From: Methylobacterium sp.
Lineage (GTDB): Bacteria; Pseudomonadota; Alphaproteobacteria; Rhizobiales; Beijerinckiaceae
Direction: 5' to 3'
Assembly: GCA_020252865.1 (NCBI GenBank)
Contig: JADCCH010000309.1
Span: forward strand, 1 to 7,648
Length of the DNA: 7,648 nucleotides
The notes beneath the pieces are model-generated. The model did not search any database. It worked only from the letters and a program-made list of their open reading frames with translations, and was not told where the DNA came from. The position numbers were made by a program, and so were the translations under genes. This document shows, in pieces, positions 1-7,000 of this stretch (the first letter of the stretch is position 1; each line of letters starts with the position of its first letter).

Positions 1-35
1 ACCGGTATCCACTTGGTCGGAAAATACTCTAGGGC
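1..35. repeat. Possible dispersed Rhizobiales intergenic repeat, cut by the window edge
   Basis: The non-coding bases just after the fabI stop include an ACCGGT palindrome at 1-6, then TATCCACTTGGTCGGAAAAT. From memory this resembles a short intergenic element scattered through many Rhizobiales genomes, with a core like CCGGTxxCCACTTxxxCGG. Only part of it lies in the window, so neither its full extent nor its symmetry can be seen. It may serve as the 3' end of the fabI transcript, but no T-tract terminator is visible. The assignment rests on recalled similarity and is tentative. Confidence 0.33.
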
Positions 36-842
36 TCAGACGTCCTCGCTGCCCTTCACTTCGGAAGCGCGCGGCATCTTCATGATGGAATAGCCGCTAT
101 CGACATAGTGGATCTCGCCGGTCACGCCGCCGGAAAGCGAGGAAAGCAGGTAGAGCGCCGAACCGCCCAGTTCTTCCAGCGTGATCGGGCGTCCGAGCGG
201 CGAGTGCTTCGTCTGCCAGGCATAGGTGAAGCGCGCATCGGTGATGCCCGCGCCGGCGAGCGTGCGCACGGGGCCGGCGGAAATCGCGTTGACTCGGATG
301 TTCTCGCGGCCGAAATCCGCCGCGAGATAGCGCACGGAGCTTTCGAGCGCCGCTTTCGCCACGCCCATCACGTTGTAATTCGGCGAAACGCGATTCGCGC
401 CGCCATAGGTGAGCGTGAGGAGCGAGCCGCCATCCGGCATCATCGCCGCGGCGCGCTTGGCGATCTCCGTGAAGGAGAAGCAGGAAATCACCATGGTGCG
501 GGTGAAATTCTCGCGGCTTGTATCCGCGTAGCGGCCCTTGAGTTCGTTCTTGTCCGAAAAGCCGATGGCATGGACCACGAAATCGAGCTTGCCCCAGACG
601 CGTCCGAGTTCGGCAAACACCGCATCGACCGAAGCGATATCCTCGACATCGCAAGGGATGACCAGGTTCGAGCCAACGCTTCCCGCCAGCGGCTTCACGC
701 GCCTGCCGAGCGCCTCGCCCTGATAGGTGAATGCCAACTCTGCCCCATGCGCCGCGAGCATCTGCGCGATGCCCCAGGCGATCGAATTCTGATTCGCGAC
801 GCCCATGACGAGGCCGCGCTTTCCGCTCATGAGGTGGGTCAT
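36..842 (-). CDS. fabI: Enoyl-[acyl-carrier-protein] reductase (NADH), FabI
   Basis: FabI catalyses the last step of each fatty-acid elongation cycle in the cytoplasm, reducing trans-2-enoyl-ACP to acyl-ACP with NADH. The 268-residue protein has the divergent SDR layout of FabI. The N-terminal nucleotide-binding segment has GVANQNSIAWGIA at about residues 14-26 in place of the usual glycine motif. CDVED lies near 64-68 and HAIGFS at 91-96. The catalytic Tyr156-x6-Lys163 pair sits in SPNYNVMGVAK, with the second conserved Tyr146 in TLTYGG. Length is close to the usual ~260-270. The start at 842 is preferred over ATG 830 because AAGG lies 7 nt upstream, whereas 830 has no such site. It is the last gene of the fab operon, 13 bp after the DUF3303-like gene, with its ribosome site next to that gene's stop. 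FabI is the target of triclosan and isoniazid-like inhibitors in the wider family. The identification is secure. Confidence 0.96.
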   Translation of the reverse strand: MTHLMSGKRGLVMGVANQNSIAWGIAQMLAAHGAELAFTYQGEALGRRVKPLAGSVGSNLVIPCDVEDIASVDAVFAELGRVWGKLDFVVHAIGFSDKNELKGRYADTSRENFTRTMVISCFSFTEIAKRAAAMMPDGGSLLTLTYGGANRVSPNYNVMGVAKAALESSVRYLAADFGRENIRVNAISAGPVRTLAGAGITDARFTYAWQTKHSPLGRPITLEELGGSALYLLSSLSGGVTGEIHYVDSGYSIMKMPRASEVKGSEDV

Positions 843-855
843 ACGAAAGCCTTGA

Positions 856-1128
856 TCAGAGATGTTTCTTGACCGCCTCGTAGGTCTCCTTCGAGCCCGC
901 GAGGGGAATGATTTCGAACCGCGCGAGGTCGCCCCAGGCCAGAACCCATTCCTGCAGGGTCGTGGCGTCGTTTGTTTCCATGATCTGGAAACAGCGGGAG
1001 AAGTCGGCGGAAATCCAGCTGTTCACGTAGTGAAGGCCATCCGGGATCATGCGCCCCCGTTCATGGAAGCGATGATAGATGTCCTTCACGCGGGCCTGAT
1101 CGAAATGCTCGATCACCATGAACAGCAT
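856..1128 (-). CDS. DUF3303-like small protein inside the fab operon
   Basis: This encodes a 90-residue soluble protein of unknown function. It begins MLFMVIEHF and has a conserved-looking GLHYVNSWI segment near 32-40, then SADFSRCFQIMET and a C-terminal LARFEIIPL. The pattern of short strands and helices, and the opening residues, match what I recall of the DUF3303 family, whose members look like a small ferredoxin-like alpha/beta fold. No catalytic motif, signal peptide or membrane segment is visible. The frame stays open to a TTG at 1143, but ATG 1128 is chosen because GGGGGAG lies about 6 nt upstream and because family members start MLFMV. It lies 33 bp after fabB and 13 bp before fabI, so it is almost certainly co-transcribed. 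A role in fatty-acid synthesis can be suggested from position only. Confidence 0.85.
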   Translation of the reverse strand: MLFMVIEHFDQARVKDIYHRFHERGRMIPDGLHYVNSWISADFSRCFQIMETNDATTLQEWVLAWGDLARFEIIPLAGSKETYEAVKKHL

Positions 1129-1161
1129 GGCATTCTCCCCCAACCGGCGTGACCGAAGGCA

Positions 1162-2382
1162 TCACGCCTCCGGGTGCTTCAGCACGATTGTCGCGTTCGT
1201 GCCGCCGAAGCCGAAGGAGTTCGACATCACATGGCCGATCTTCGCGCCATCCACGCGCTTTCTCAGGATGTTCATATCCGCCATGGCGGGGTCGATTTCC
1301 TGGATATGCGCGCTCTCACAGAGGAAGCCGTTCTGCATCATGATGAGCGAGTAGATCGCCTCCTGAACACCCGTCGCGCCCAGCGAATGGCCCGTCAGCG
1401 ACTTGGTGGCGGAGATCGGGATGGACGTGGCCTTCGCGCCGAACACTTCCCGCACGGCCTCGATTTCCTTGATGTCGCCCACCGGCGTCGAGGTGCCGTG
1501 CGGATTGATATAATCGATCGGGCCCTTCACGGTCGCCAGCGCCTGGCGCATGCAGCGCACCGCGCCTTCGCCCGAGGGGGCAACCATGTCATAGCCGTCG
1601 CTCGTCGCGCCGTAGCCGACGATCTCGGCGATGATCCTGGCGCCGCGCGCCTTCGCCATCTCGTATTCCTCGAGCACGACGACGCCCGCGCCGCCCGCGA
1701 TCACGAAGCCGTCGCGGTTCTTGTCATAGGCGCGGGAGGCGGTGGAATCGTTGTAGCTCGTCGACATCGCGCCCATGGCGTCGAAAAGGACGGAGAGTGA
1801 CCAATCGAGCTCCTCGCAGCCACCCGCGAAGACGCGGTCCTGCTTGCCCCACTGGATGAGCTCGTAGGCATTGCCGATACAATGGTTCGAGGTCGCGCAG
1901 GCCGAGGAGATGGAATAGTTCACGCCCTTGATCTTGAACCAGGTCGCGAGCGTGGCGGAAGCGGTGGAGGACATGCCCTTCGGCACCGCGAAGGGGCCGA
2001 CGCGCTTGGAATTGCCGCTCTCGCGCGCCTTGTCCACCGCTTCGATGAGCGCGACGGTGGAAGGCCCGCCAGAGCCCATGACGATACCGGTGCGCTCGTT
2101 GGAGATCTCGCTCTGCCCAAGCCCGGCATCGCGGATGGCCTGATCCATTGCAATGTGATTCCACGCCGTGCCGCCGCCATGAAAGCGCATGGCGCGGCGG
2201 TCGAGGATGGTCGAGGGGTCGAGGGTGGGCTTGCCGTAGACGCGGCTTCTGAAGCCGTGCTCCTCGAACGAAGGCGAATAGGTGATGCCCGATTTCGCCT
2301 CGTAGAGCGAGGTGGTCACCTCCTGAACATCATTGCCGATCGACGAGACGATGCCCATCCCGGTCACGACGACGCGCCTCAT
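1162..2382 (-). CDS. fabB: 3-oxoacyl-ACP synthase I, FabB
   Basis: FabB condenses malonyl-ACP with acyl-ACP and is the condensing enzyme needed to elongate the cis-3-decenoyl-ACP made by FabA. With the chosen start the protein has 406 residues, the normal size for KAS I. The thiolase-fold catalytic triad is visible: Cys162 in [11 protein letters not shown], His295 in [12 protein letters not shown] and His332 in [12 protein letters not shown]. The C-terminal glycine-rich SFGFGGTNA is also present. The frame continues 60 codons upstream to 2562 and overlaps fabA, but those residues do not resemble FabB. ATG 2382, reading [10 protein letters not shown], is the family start and has GGAG 9 nt upstream; ATG 2397 is the only close rival. 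Pairing with fabA upstream supports FabB rather than FabF. Confidence 0.96.
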   Translation of the reverse strand: MRRVVVTGMGIVSSIGNDVQEVTTSLYEAKSGITYSPSFEEHGFRSRVYGKPTLDPSTILDRRAMRFHGGGTAWNHIAMDQAIRDAGLGQSEISNERTGIVMGSGGPSTVALIEAVDKARESGNSKRVGPFAVPKGMSSTASATLATWFKIKGVNYSISSACATSNHCIGNAYELIQWGKQDRVFAGGCEELDWSLSVLFDAMGAMSTSYNDSTASRAYDKNRDGFVIAGGAGVVVLEEYEMAKARGARIIAEIVGYGATSDGYDMVAPSGEGAVRCMRQALATVKGPIDYINPHGTSTPVGDIKEIEAVREVFGAKATSIPISATKSLTGHSLGATGVQEAIYSLIMMQNGFLCESAHIQEIDPAMADMNILRKRVDGAKIGHVMSNSFGFGGTNATIVLKHPEA

Positions 2383-2423
2383 GGCTTCGCGCTCCATGCC
2401 TGATTTCGTTGGCCTCGACATGG

Positions 2424-2441
2424 ACCGGGACGCGCCCCGGT
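2424..2441 (-). promoter_or_regulatory. Hairpin in the fabA-fabB intergenic gap
   Basis: The 97-bp gap between fabA and fabB holds a perfect 6-bp inverted repeat, ACCGGG and CCCGGT, around a 6-nt loop. No T-tract follows, so it is not a standard intrinsic terminator. It could be an RNA-processing or 3'-protecting hairpin that sets the fabA:fabB ratio, but in G+C-rich DNA it could also be chance. The rest of the gap holds no recognisable gene. Confidence 0.3.
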
Positions 2442-2479
2442 GCAAGGAGAATGTGCGTGAAGAAGCCTTCCGGCCGCTC

Positions 2480-3001
2480 TCAGGTGGGTTGGAAAAGCCC
2501 CACGCGCATGTCGGTGGTGGTGTAGATGCGCTTGCCATCGGCTTCGAGCCAGCCATCGGCAATGCCGAGCACCAGCTTGCCCTTGAAGACGCGCTTCACA
2601 TCGACGCCGTAGACCACCTTCTTCACGCTCGGGAGCACCTGGTCGGCGAATTTCACCTCGCCCACGCCCAGGGCCCGGCCCTTGCCCGGCAGGCCGAGCC
2701 AGCCGAGGAAGAAGCCTGTGAGCTGCCAGAGCGCATCCAGCCCCAGGCAGCCCGGCATGACCGGATCGCCCTTGAAATGGCAGGGGAAGAACCAGAGGTC
2801 GGGGTGCACATCGAGTTCGGCGCGCACGCAGCCCTTGCCGTTCGGGCCGCCATCCTCGGAGATCTCGGTGATGCGGTCGAACATCAGCATCGGCGGGGAA
2901 GGCAGTTGCGCGTTGCCCATGCCGAACAATTCGCCGCGTCCGCAGGCCAGCAGGTCCTCATATGTGAAGCTCGACCGCCGCGCCGTTCCATCCGCACCCA
3001 T
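2480..3001 (-). CDS. fabA: 3-hydroxydecanoyl-ACP dehydratase/isomerase, FabA
   Basis: FabA dehydrates 3-hydroxydecanoyl-ACP and isomerises trans-2- to cis-3-decenoyl-ACP, the branch point of anaerobic unsaturated fatty-acid synthesis. The hot-dog-fold protein has 173 residues with the chosen start, very near the 172 of the E. coli enzyme. The catalytic His75 lies in [14 protein letters not shown] and Asp89 in LGLDALWQ, with the same 14-residue spacing as the E. coli His/Asp pair. The N-terminal [16 protein letters not shown] is typical of the family. The frame also opens at a TTG at 3022, but ATG 3001 is preferred for length and because AAGGA lies 10 nt upstream. It is the first gene of the operon and diverges from irr. 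Confidence 0.95.
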   Translation of the reverse strand: MGADGTARRSSFTYEDLLACGRGELFGMGNAQLPSPPMLMFDRITEISEDGGPNGKGCVRAELDVHPDLWFFPCHFKGDPVMPGCLGLDALWQLTGFFLGWLGLPGKGRALGVGEVKFADQVLPSVKKVVYGVDVKRVFKGKLVLGIADGWLEADGKRIYTTTDMRVGLFQPT

Positions 3002-3200
3002 CGTGCCCCGATCCTTTTTCAAGCCGTTTCACCCGCCCCCGTGCAAACGAGCGGGCATACGACGCCCGTTTAGACCAACCGCGCGGGAAGCCATAACGGA
3101 ATTTGCACAAGATCAACGATTATTGCAGCGTTTTGCCATCAAGATGCGACAGGTTCGCAATGATCTTGTCTCGCGGCCGGTGGAGGGCTAGTTAAGGCGC
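3002..3200. promoter_or_regulatory. Divergent fabA/irr control region with an imperfect dyad
   Basis: About 200 bp separate the fabA and irr starts and must hold both promoters. The irr-proximal half is clearly A+T-richer than its surroundings. A 9-bp perfect inverted repeat is present, ACAAGATCA at 3107-3115 and TGATCTTGT at 3161-3169. The symmetry continues inward as ATTGC at 3122-3126 and GCAAT at 3157-3161, with a 6-nt insertion in the left arm. This could be a regulator-binding dyad, two half-sites, or a stem-loop in the irr leader. No classical Irr iron-control element or convincing -35/-10 pair was found on either strand. An in-frame TAG at 3189-3191 fixes the earliest possible irr start. 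Confidence 0.45.
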
Positions 3201-3698
3201 ATGGATCACACTGTTTCCAAGAGTTCCGGTCTGGCTTCCTCCGCCCTCGGCGCGACGTCCATTCGCGCCCCCGCGAGCCTTGCCGGCTGCCCCGTGCACG
3301 ATTTGAAAAACCGCCTGCGCGCGGTGGGCCTGCGCCCGACGCGCCAGCGCGTGGCGCTGGGCTGGCTGCTCTTCGCCCGTGGCGATCGCCACCTCACGGC
3401 CGAGACGCTCTTCGAGGAAGCCCAGCGCGCCCGCGTGCCGGTCTCGCTCGCCACCATCTACAATACGTTGAACCAGTTCAGCCATGTCGGCCTGCTGCGC
3501 CAGATCGCGATGGACGGCACGAAGAGCTATTTCGACACCAACGTGACCGATCACCACCATTTCTTCATCGAGGGTGAAGAGGGGCTTGTGGACATTCCCG
3601 GCCAGAATCTCTCGGTCTCGAACCTTCCGGAGCCGCCGGAAGGCATGGAGATCGCGCGCGTGGAAGTCGTTGTCCGGCTTCGGAAGACAGGGGCCTGA
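3201..3698 (+). CDS. irr: Iron response regulator Irr (Fur family)
   Basis: Irr is the alphaproteobacterial Fur-family regulator that senses iron through heme status and controls heme synthesis and iron homeostasis genes. The 165-residue protein has a winged-helix DNA-binding domain with GLRPTRQRVALGWLLF at about 43-58 and VSLATIYNTLNQF at 81-93. The dimerisation domain has the Irr-type three-histidine cluster His118-His120 in TDHHHFF, the second heme site in Bradyrhizobium Irr. Near the N-terminus GCPVHD, with Cys30-Pro31, matches the heme regulatory motif GCPWHD of Bradyrhizobium Irr except that Trp is Val. Irr homologues in Rhizobium lack this motif. An in-frame stop at 3189 and no other early Met support ATG 3201; an AAGG lies only 3 nt upstream and a GGAGGG is 13 nt away, so the ribosome site is unusual. 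Placement beside fabAB is a known Rhizobiales arrangement. Confidence 0.93.
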   Translation: MDHTVSKSSGLASSALGATSIRAPASLAGCPVHDLKNRLRAVGLRPTRQRVALGWLLFARGDRHLTAETLFEEAQRARVPVSLATIYNTLNQFSHVGLLRQIAMDGTKSYFDTNVTDHHHFFIEGEEGLVDIPGQNLSVSNLPEPPEGMEIARVEVVVRLRKTGA

Positions 3699-3703
3699 CG
3701 CGC

Positions 3704-4279
3704 CTATTTCACCCGCTCTTCCGGGTAGACGCCCCAGATGGCGTTCTTCTTCACGAAACCCCTGAAGCCTTCCACCGTCACTTCGCACCAATCGGTCGAA
3801 CAGTTCTCGACATTGGCGATGACGCCCGGTTGCAGCCGGGCAATGATGGCGCTGGCCTCGCTTTCGCGGGCGAAGAGATCGCGCTCGGGTCGATCCTTGC
3901 CGGCCAGCACGATCACCGTGCGGCGGTTGGAGAGGCGGCCGAAATAGACCCATCCTTCGGTCGATTCCGAATCGCGCACGCGACGCCATTGCTCGTGCTC
4001 GGCGATCACCTCGACCGGAAGGCCCTCGCGCTTGAAAATCCAGCGGATACGATGATCCTTGCTCGGGCCCTCGCGCATGGGCGTGTCGGAGGGCTTCAGG
4101 CTCACGAATCGCGGAATGGGCTGCCTGGTCACCGGGCCGATATTGCGATTGGTGGAGCCGGTCGCTTCCTCCGCCAGGGCGGCGAAAGGGGCGGACAACA
4201 ACGCGAAAACCACGGCTAGGCGGGCCATGCGGGCCGCTTCGGCACCGCCTTCACCGCGTTCTGGGCTGGAACGGAACAT
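3704..4279 (-). CDS. Exported SH3-domain protein (SH3_4/COG3807-like)
   Basis: A predicted periplasmic protein of 191 residues. A hydrophobic stretch, LAVVFALLSAPFAALA at 21-36, ends in an AxA signal-peptidase I site before EEATG. After a Pro-rich linker come two SH3-like repeats. The first is about 57-121, with RFVSLKPSDTPMREGPS, then WRRVRDSESTEGWVY. The second is about 122-186, with WCEVTVEGFRGFVKK. The pattern DxxxxREGPS and EGWV is what bacterial SH3 family proteins show, and such proteins are thought to bind cell-wall material. Cys160 and Cys165 could form a disulfide. The frame is open to 4414, but ATG 4279 is chosen because GAGG lies 6 nt upstream; ATG 4228 would give a tighter signal peptide but has a weak ribosome site. 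It ends 5 bp from the irr stop, convergently. Substrate and role are unknown. Confidence 0.82.
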   Translation of the reverse strand: MFRSSPERGEGGAEAARMARLAVVFALLSAPFAALAEEATGSTNRNIGPVTRQPIPRFVSLKPSDTPMREGPSKDHRIRWIFKREGLPVEVIAEHEQWRRVRDSESTEGWVYFGRLSNRRTVIVLAGKDRPERDLFARESEASAIIARLQPGVIANVENCSTDWCEVTVEGFRGFVKKNAIWGVYPEERVK

Positions 4280-4506
4280 GATCAACCTCGGATGCGGGAT
4301 TTCATTTGCCTTGAACCCGATTAACGTGGCGTTTACGAGGCCGGCCCGGCGCTTCGCTTTCAGCATGAGCCCGTTGCGAGCCCGATGGTGGAAAGCGCGC
4401 GCGGATTGTGCCAAAGGCTAGGGCGGGAGCGGGCAAGCTCCCCAAGATGGGGATGCCCCGCAAGGTTGCACCGCCCCCTGACCACGAAGCGGGAGGGAGC
4501 CGTTTC
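4280..4506. promoter_or_regulatory. Divergent intergenic region between SH3 and dehydrogenase genes
   Basis: The 227 bp must contain two promoters. The only candidate I see for the dehydrogenase is TTGAAC at 4311-4316 and TACGAG at 4334-4339 with 17-bp spacing, and it is weak. In the dehydrogenase leader there are two compact hairpins: GGGAGC/GCTCCC at 4425-4430 and 4437-4442, and GGGG/CCCC at 4447-4457. Neither is followed by a T-tract. Frames that run through this stretch look like chance extensions of the flanking genes. The dehydrogenase ribosome site, a GGGAGGGAG purine run, closes the region. Confidence 0.35.
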
Positions 4507-5505
4507 ATGCCGAAAGACAAACCGCTCGTCGTGCTGACGCGCCGTCTCCCCGAGGGAATCGAGGCGCGCATGGCCGAATTGTTCCGGCTGGAGCGCAACG
4601 AGACCGACGCCGCCCTTGATGCCGAGGGCCTCGCCGCGCTGATGGCGCGGGCGGAAGTGCTGGTTCCGACCATCACCGACCGGATTGATGCCGATCTCAT
4701 CGCCAGGGCTGGTCCGCAACTGCGCCTCATCGCCAATTTCGGCAATGGCACGGACAATATCAGCGTGCCGGCCGCCATGAAACGCGGCATCACCGTGACC
4801 AACACGCCGGGCGTGCTGACCGAGGACATGGCCGATTTCACGATGGCGATGATGGTCGCCGTCTCCCGCCGCCTCGTGGAGGGCGCGAAGGTCATTCCGG
4901 CCGGACAATGGCAGGGCTGGTCGCCGGGCTGGATGCTCGGCCGCCGCATCCATGGCAAGCGGCTTGGCATCATCGGCATGGGCCGCATCGGGCTCGCGGT
5001 GGCGCGTCGCGCCCGCGCCTTTGGCCTCCAGGTGCATTATCACAATCGCCGTCCTGCCGCGAAGCGAATCGAGGAAGAGGTGCAGGCGACCTACTGGGAT
5101 TCGCTCGACCGGATGCTCGCGCGGATGGATATCGTCTCGGTGCATTGTCCGCATACGCCCGCGACCTTTCACCTGCTCTCGGCCCGTCGCCTGAAGCTGA
5201 TGAAGGAGGATGCCTTCCTCATCAATACCGCGCGTGGCGGCATCGTGGATACCGAAGGGCTGATCGAATGCCTGGAACAGGGCAGCCTCGCCGGCGCCGC
5301 TCTGGATGTGTTCGAGCATGAGCCGGCGGTCAATCCGCGCCTTGTGGCGCTGGCGAATGCCGGAAAGGTTCTGCTCCTGCCCCATATGAGCTCGTCGACG
5401 GTCGAAAGCCGCAACGAGATGGGCGAGAAGGTCATCATCAACATCAAGACCTACACCGACGGGCACATGCCGCCGGATCGGGTGCTGGTGCTGCCGGGCA
5501 GCTGA
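4507..5505 (+). CDS. D-2-hydroxyacid dehydrogenase (glyoxylate/hydroxypyruvate reductase type)
   Basis: A cytoplasmic oxidoreductase of 332 residues, probably interconverting glyoxylate/glycolate or hydroxypyruvate/D-glycerate. The substrate-binding part has IANFGNGTDNISVPAA near 75-90. The Rossmann domain has GxGxxG at 157-162 in GIIGMGRIG. The catalytic set is Arg243 in NTARGGIVD, Glu272 in LDVFEHEP and His293 in LPHMSSST. The acidic residue that usually ends beta-2 in NAD-dependent members is replaced by HNRRP at 179-183, which points to NADPH preference. The MGEKVIINIKTYTDG helix near the C-terminus is typical of the Rhizobiales D-glycerate dehydrogenase group. The frame opens earlier, at 4408, but ATG 4507 has a strong AGGGAG site 7 nt upstream and a normal N-terminus. 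Exact substrate cannot be read from sequence, so no symbol is given. Confidence 0.9.
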   Translation: MPKDKPLVVLTRRLPEGIEARMAELFRLERNETDAALDAEGLAALMARAEVLVPTITDRIDADLIARAGPQLRLIANFGNGTDNISVPAAMKRGITVTNTPGVLTEDMADFTMAMMVAVSRRLVEGAKVIPAGQWQGWSPGWMLGRRIHGKRLGIIGMGRIGLAVARRARAFGLQVHYHNRRPAAKRIEEEVQATYWDSLDRMLARMDIVSVHCPHTPATFHLLSARRLKLMKEDAFLINTARGGIVDTEGLIECLEQGSLAGAALDVFEHEPAVNPRLVALANAGKVLLLPHMSSSTVESRNEMGEKVIINIKTYTDGHMPPDRVLVLPGS

Positions 5506-5513
5506 GCCCTGTT

Positions 5514-6476
5514 TCAGCGCGCGATTTCGGCGCGCTCGAACTGGCCGTGCTTGCGGAAGCGGTAGAGATAGCTCGGCACGACCGCTTCGATCGTCGTCGG
5601 CGTCACGCCGAGGCCCGCAAGCGTGCGCCTGGCCGCGATGGCCTCCGCGCTGACCACATTGTCGGTCTCGAGCATCCGAACCTGATCGACCGTCAGCATC
5701 GGCGAGGGCAGCAACTCCATCACGCTGGCCTGTAGCCGGGCGATGGGGAAAGGCAGGGGCACAAGCGGACGCGAGCGGCCCGTGACCGCGAGAATATATT
5801 CAAGCAGCGCCTTGAAGCTCTTCACTTCCGGGCCGCCCAGTTCATAGGTCGTGCCAGGTTTCGCCGCACCTTCGAGCGCGCGTGCAATCGCTTCGGCGAC
5901 ATCGCCCACGTAAACCGGCTGGAACTTCGTCTCGCCGCCGCCGATCAGCGGCAGGAACGGCAGGAACCGCGCCATATCCGCGAATCGATTGAAGAACTGG
6001 TCTTCCGGCCCGAACACGATCGAGGGCCGCATGATGATGGCCGTGGGGAAAGCGGCGAGCGTTGCCGCCTCGCCGGCCGCCTTGGAACGGGCATAATCCG
6101 CGGGGGAGTTCGGATCGGCCCCGATCGCCGAGACCTGCACGAGGCCGCTCGCGCCCGCCTTCGCGGCGGCTTCGGCCACGATGCGAGGCCCCTGCGCCTG
6201 CACGGCGGAGAAGGTCTGGCGGCCGCCCTCATGCAGGATGCCGACGAGGTTCACGACCGCATCCGCACCGGCCACCGCGCGCGCCACCGAATCCGGATAG
6301 CGCAGATTCGCCTGCACGGCATGGATCTGCCCCACCATGCCCAGCGGCTGGAGATGGCCCGCGAGATCCGGTCGGCGAACAGCGGCGCGCACCCGCCAGC
6401 CGCGCTTCGCGAGAGCCTGCGTGAGATGCCGCCCAAGGAAGCCCGAGCCTCCGAAAATCGTGACCAGCCGCGCCAT
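5514..6476 (-). CDS. Complex I NDUFA9-like NAD(P)-binding SDR protein
   Basis: A 320-residue atypical/extended SDR protein of the family that includes the mitochondrial complex I accessory subunit NDUFA9 and its alphaproteobacterial relatives. The dinucleotide site GGSGFLG is at residues 9-15. VNLVGIL at 75-81, VSAIGAD with Ser116, and Tyr128-x3-Lys132 in ADYARSK give an SDR-like active site. MRPSIVFGPED near 149-159 and FQPVYVGDVA are family hallmarks, and the C-terminal YRFRKHG is usual for the group. GAGG about 7 nt before ATG supports the start. It converges on the dehydrogenase with an 8-bp gap; both stop codons fall in a small GCTGA/TCAGC inverted repeat. No complex I structural genes are nearby, so whether it works with complex I or as a quinone-linked or sugar-nucleotide enzyme is open. 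Confidence 0.87.
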   Translation of the reverse strand: MARLVTIFGGSGFLGRHLTQALAKRGWRVRAAVRRPDLAGHLQPLGMVGQIHAVQANLRYPDSVARAVAGADAVVNLVGILHEGGRQTFSAVQAQGPRIVAEAAAKAGASGLVQVSAIGADPNSPADYARSKAAGEAATLAAFPTAIIMRPSIVFGPEDQFFNRFADMARFLPFLPLIGGGETKFQPVYVGDVAEAIARALEGAAKPGTTYELGGPEVKSFKALLEYILAVTGRSRPLVPLPFPIARLQASVMELLPSPMLTVDQVRMLETDNVVSAEAIAARRTLAGLGVTPTTIEAVVPSYLYRFRKHGQFERAEIAR

Positions 6477-6533
6477 ATGCGAACCTCGACCGTTGAGAGT
6501 AGTGGTTCGGTCTAGTCAATTCGCGCGGTGCAA

Positions 6534-6920
6534 TCAATCACGCCAAAGGCGCGACGGCCCGGAAGAGCCCGCATGTCGCCGCACGCGCACCGGCATCAGC
6601 GCGCCGGGGCCGTCCTTCGAACCGCCCGATCCGGCATTCTGGGGGCTCTGCATCAGCATGATGCCCCCGCCCATCGCCACGGAGGCGAACATGGTCACCG
6701 AGCCCATGGCAAGGAGCGCGAGCCCGGTCACCCATTCGCCGGTGCTCGTGAGGAGCGAACGGATTGCGGCGACATCCAGCGCCAGAATGCCGATCACGAA
6801 GAGGATGCCGAGGCCCGCACCCGCGAGGCCGTTGATCACGAGCAGGCGAAAAAGCGGATGACGCGGCAGGAAGTTCCGAAGGGTACTCAAAGGGGCACTC
6901 AAACGCGACCTGGGTTTCAT
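6534..6920 (-). CDS. Small two-helix inner-membrane protein, hypothetical
   Basis: A 128-residue protein with a basic, Arg-rich N-terminus (residues 1-25), a hydrophobic helix at about 24-48 (LLVINGLAGAGLGILFVIGI) and a second at about 62-90 (glycine- and alanine-rich with many Met). It ends in a hydrophilic, Gly/Arg-rich tail. Two helices with both ends basic suggest an N-in, C-in topology. AAGG lies 7 nt before ATG 6920. It is 57 bp upstream of the NDUFA9-like gene on the same strand and may be co-transcribed. I recall similar short uncharacterised membrane proteins in Hyphomicrobiales but cannot name a family. Function unknown. Confidence 0.7.
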   Translation of the reverse strand: MKPRSRLSAPLSTLRNFLPRHPLFRLLVINGLAGAGLGILFVIGILALDVAAIRSLLTSTGEWVTGLALLAMGSVTMFASVAMGGGIMLMQSPQNAGSGGSKDGPGALMPVRVRRHAGSSGPSRLWRD

Positions 6921-7000
6921 GGAGTCACCTTGCGCGAGGAATAATCCTGATCTTCATTTTCGGGCGGTCCGAAAGGTTCGACAAGGCCTGTTTTCGAATA

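Noticed and set aside
108..872. 254-codon open frame antisense to fabI
   Set aside because: It mirrors a secure fabI gene in G+C-rich DNA; its translation is Arg/Ala/His-rich with no family features.
2383..2562. N-terminal extension of FabB into fabA
   Set aside because: The extra 60 residues are low-quality Ser/Pro/Arg sequence and overlap fabA; the family start at 2382 has a ribosome site.
3192..3989. 265-codon open frame antisense to irr
   Set aside because: It overlaps irr and the SH3 gene and has no recognisable domain or ribosome site.
4360..5466. 368-codon open frame antisense to the hydroxyacid dehydrogenase
   Set aside because: It is long, but it is a shadow of a well-conserved enzyme, with composition typical of antisense frames in high-G+C genes.
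5501..5518. Bidirectional terminator between the dehydrogenase and NDUFA9-like genes
   Set aside because: The GCTGA/TCAGC stem is only 5 bp, formed largely by the two stop codons, and no T-run follows on either strand.
6958..6974. Hairpin TTTCGG/CCGAAA upstream of the small membrane protein gene
   Set aside because: A 6-bp stem without further context; no known leader element or terminator pattern.
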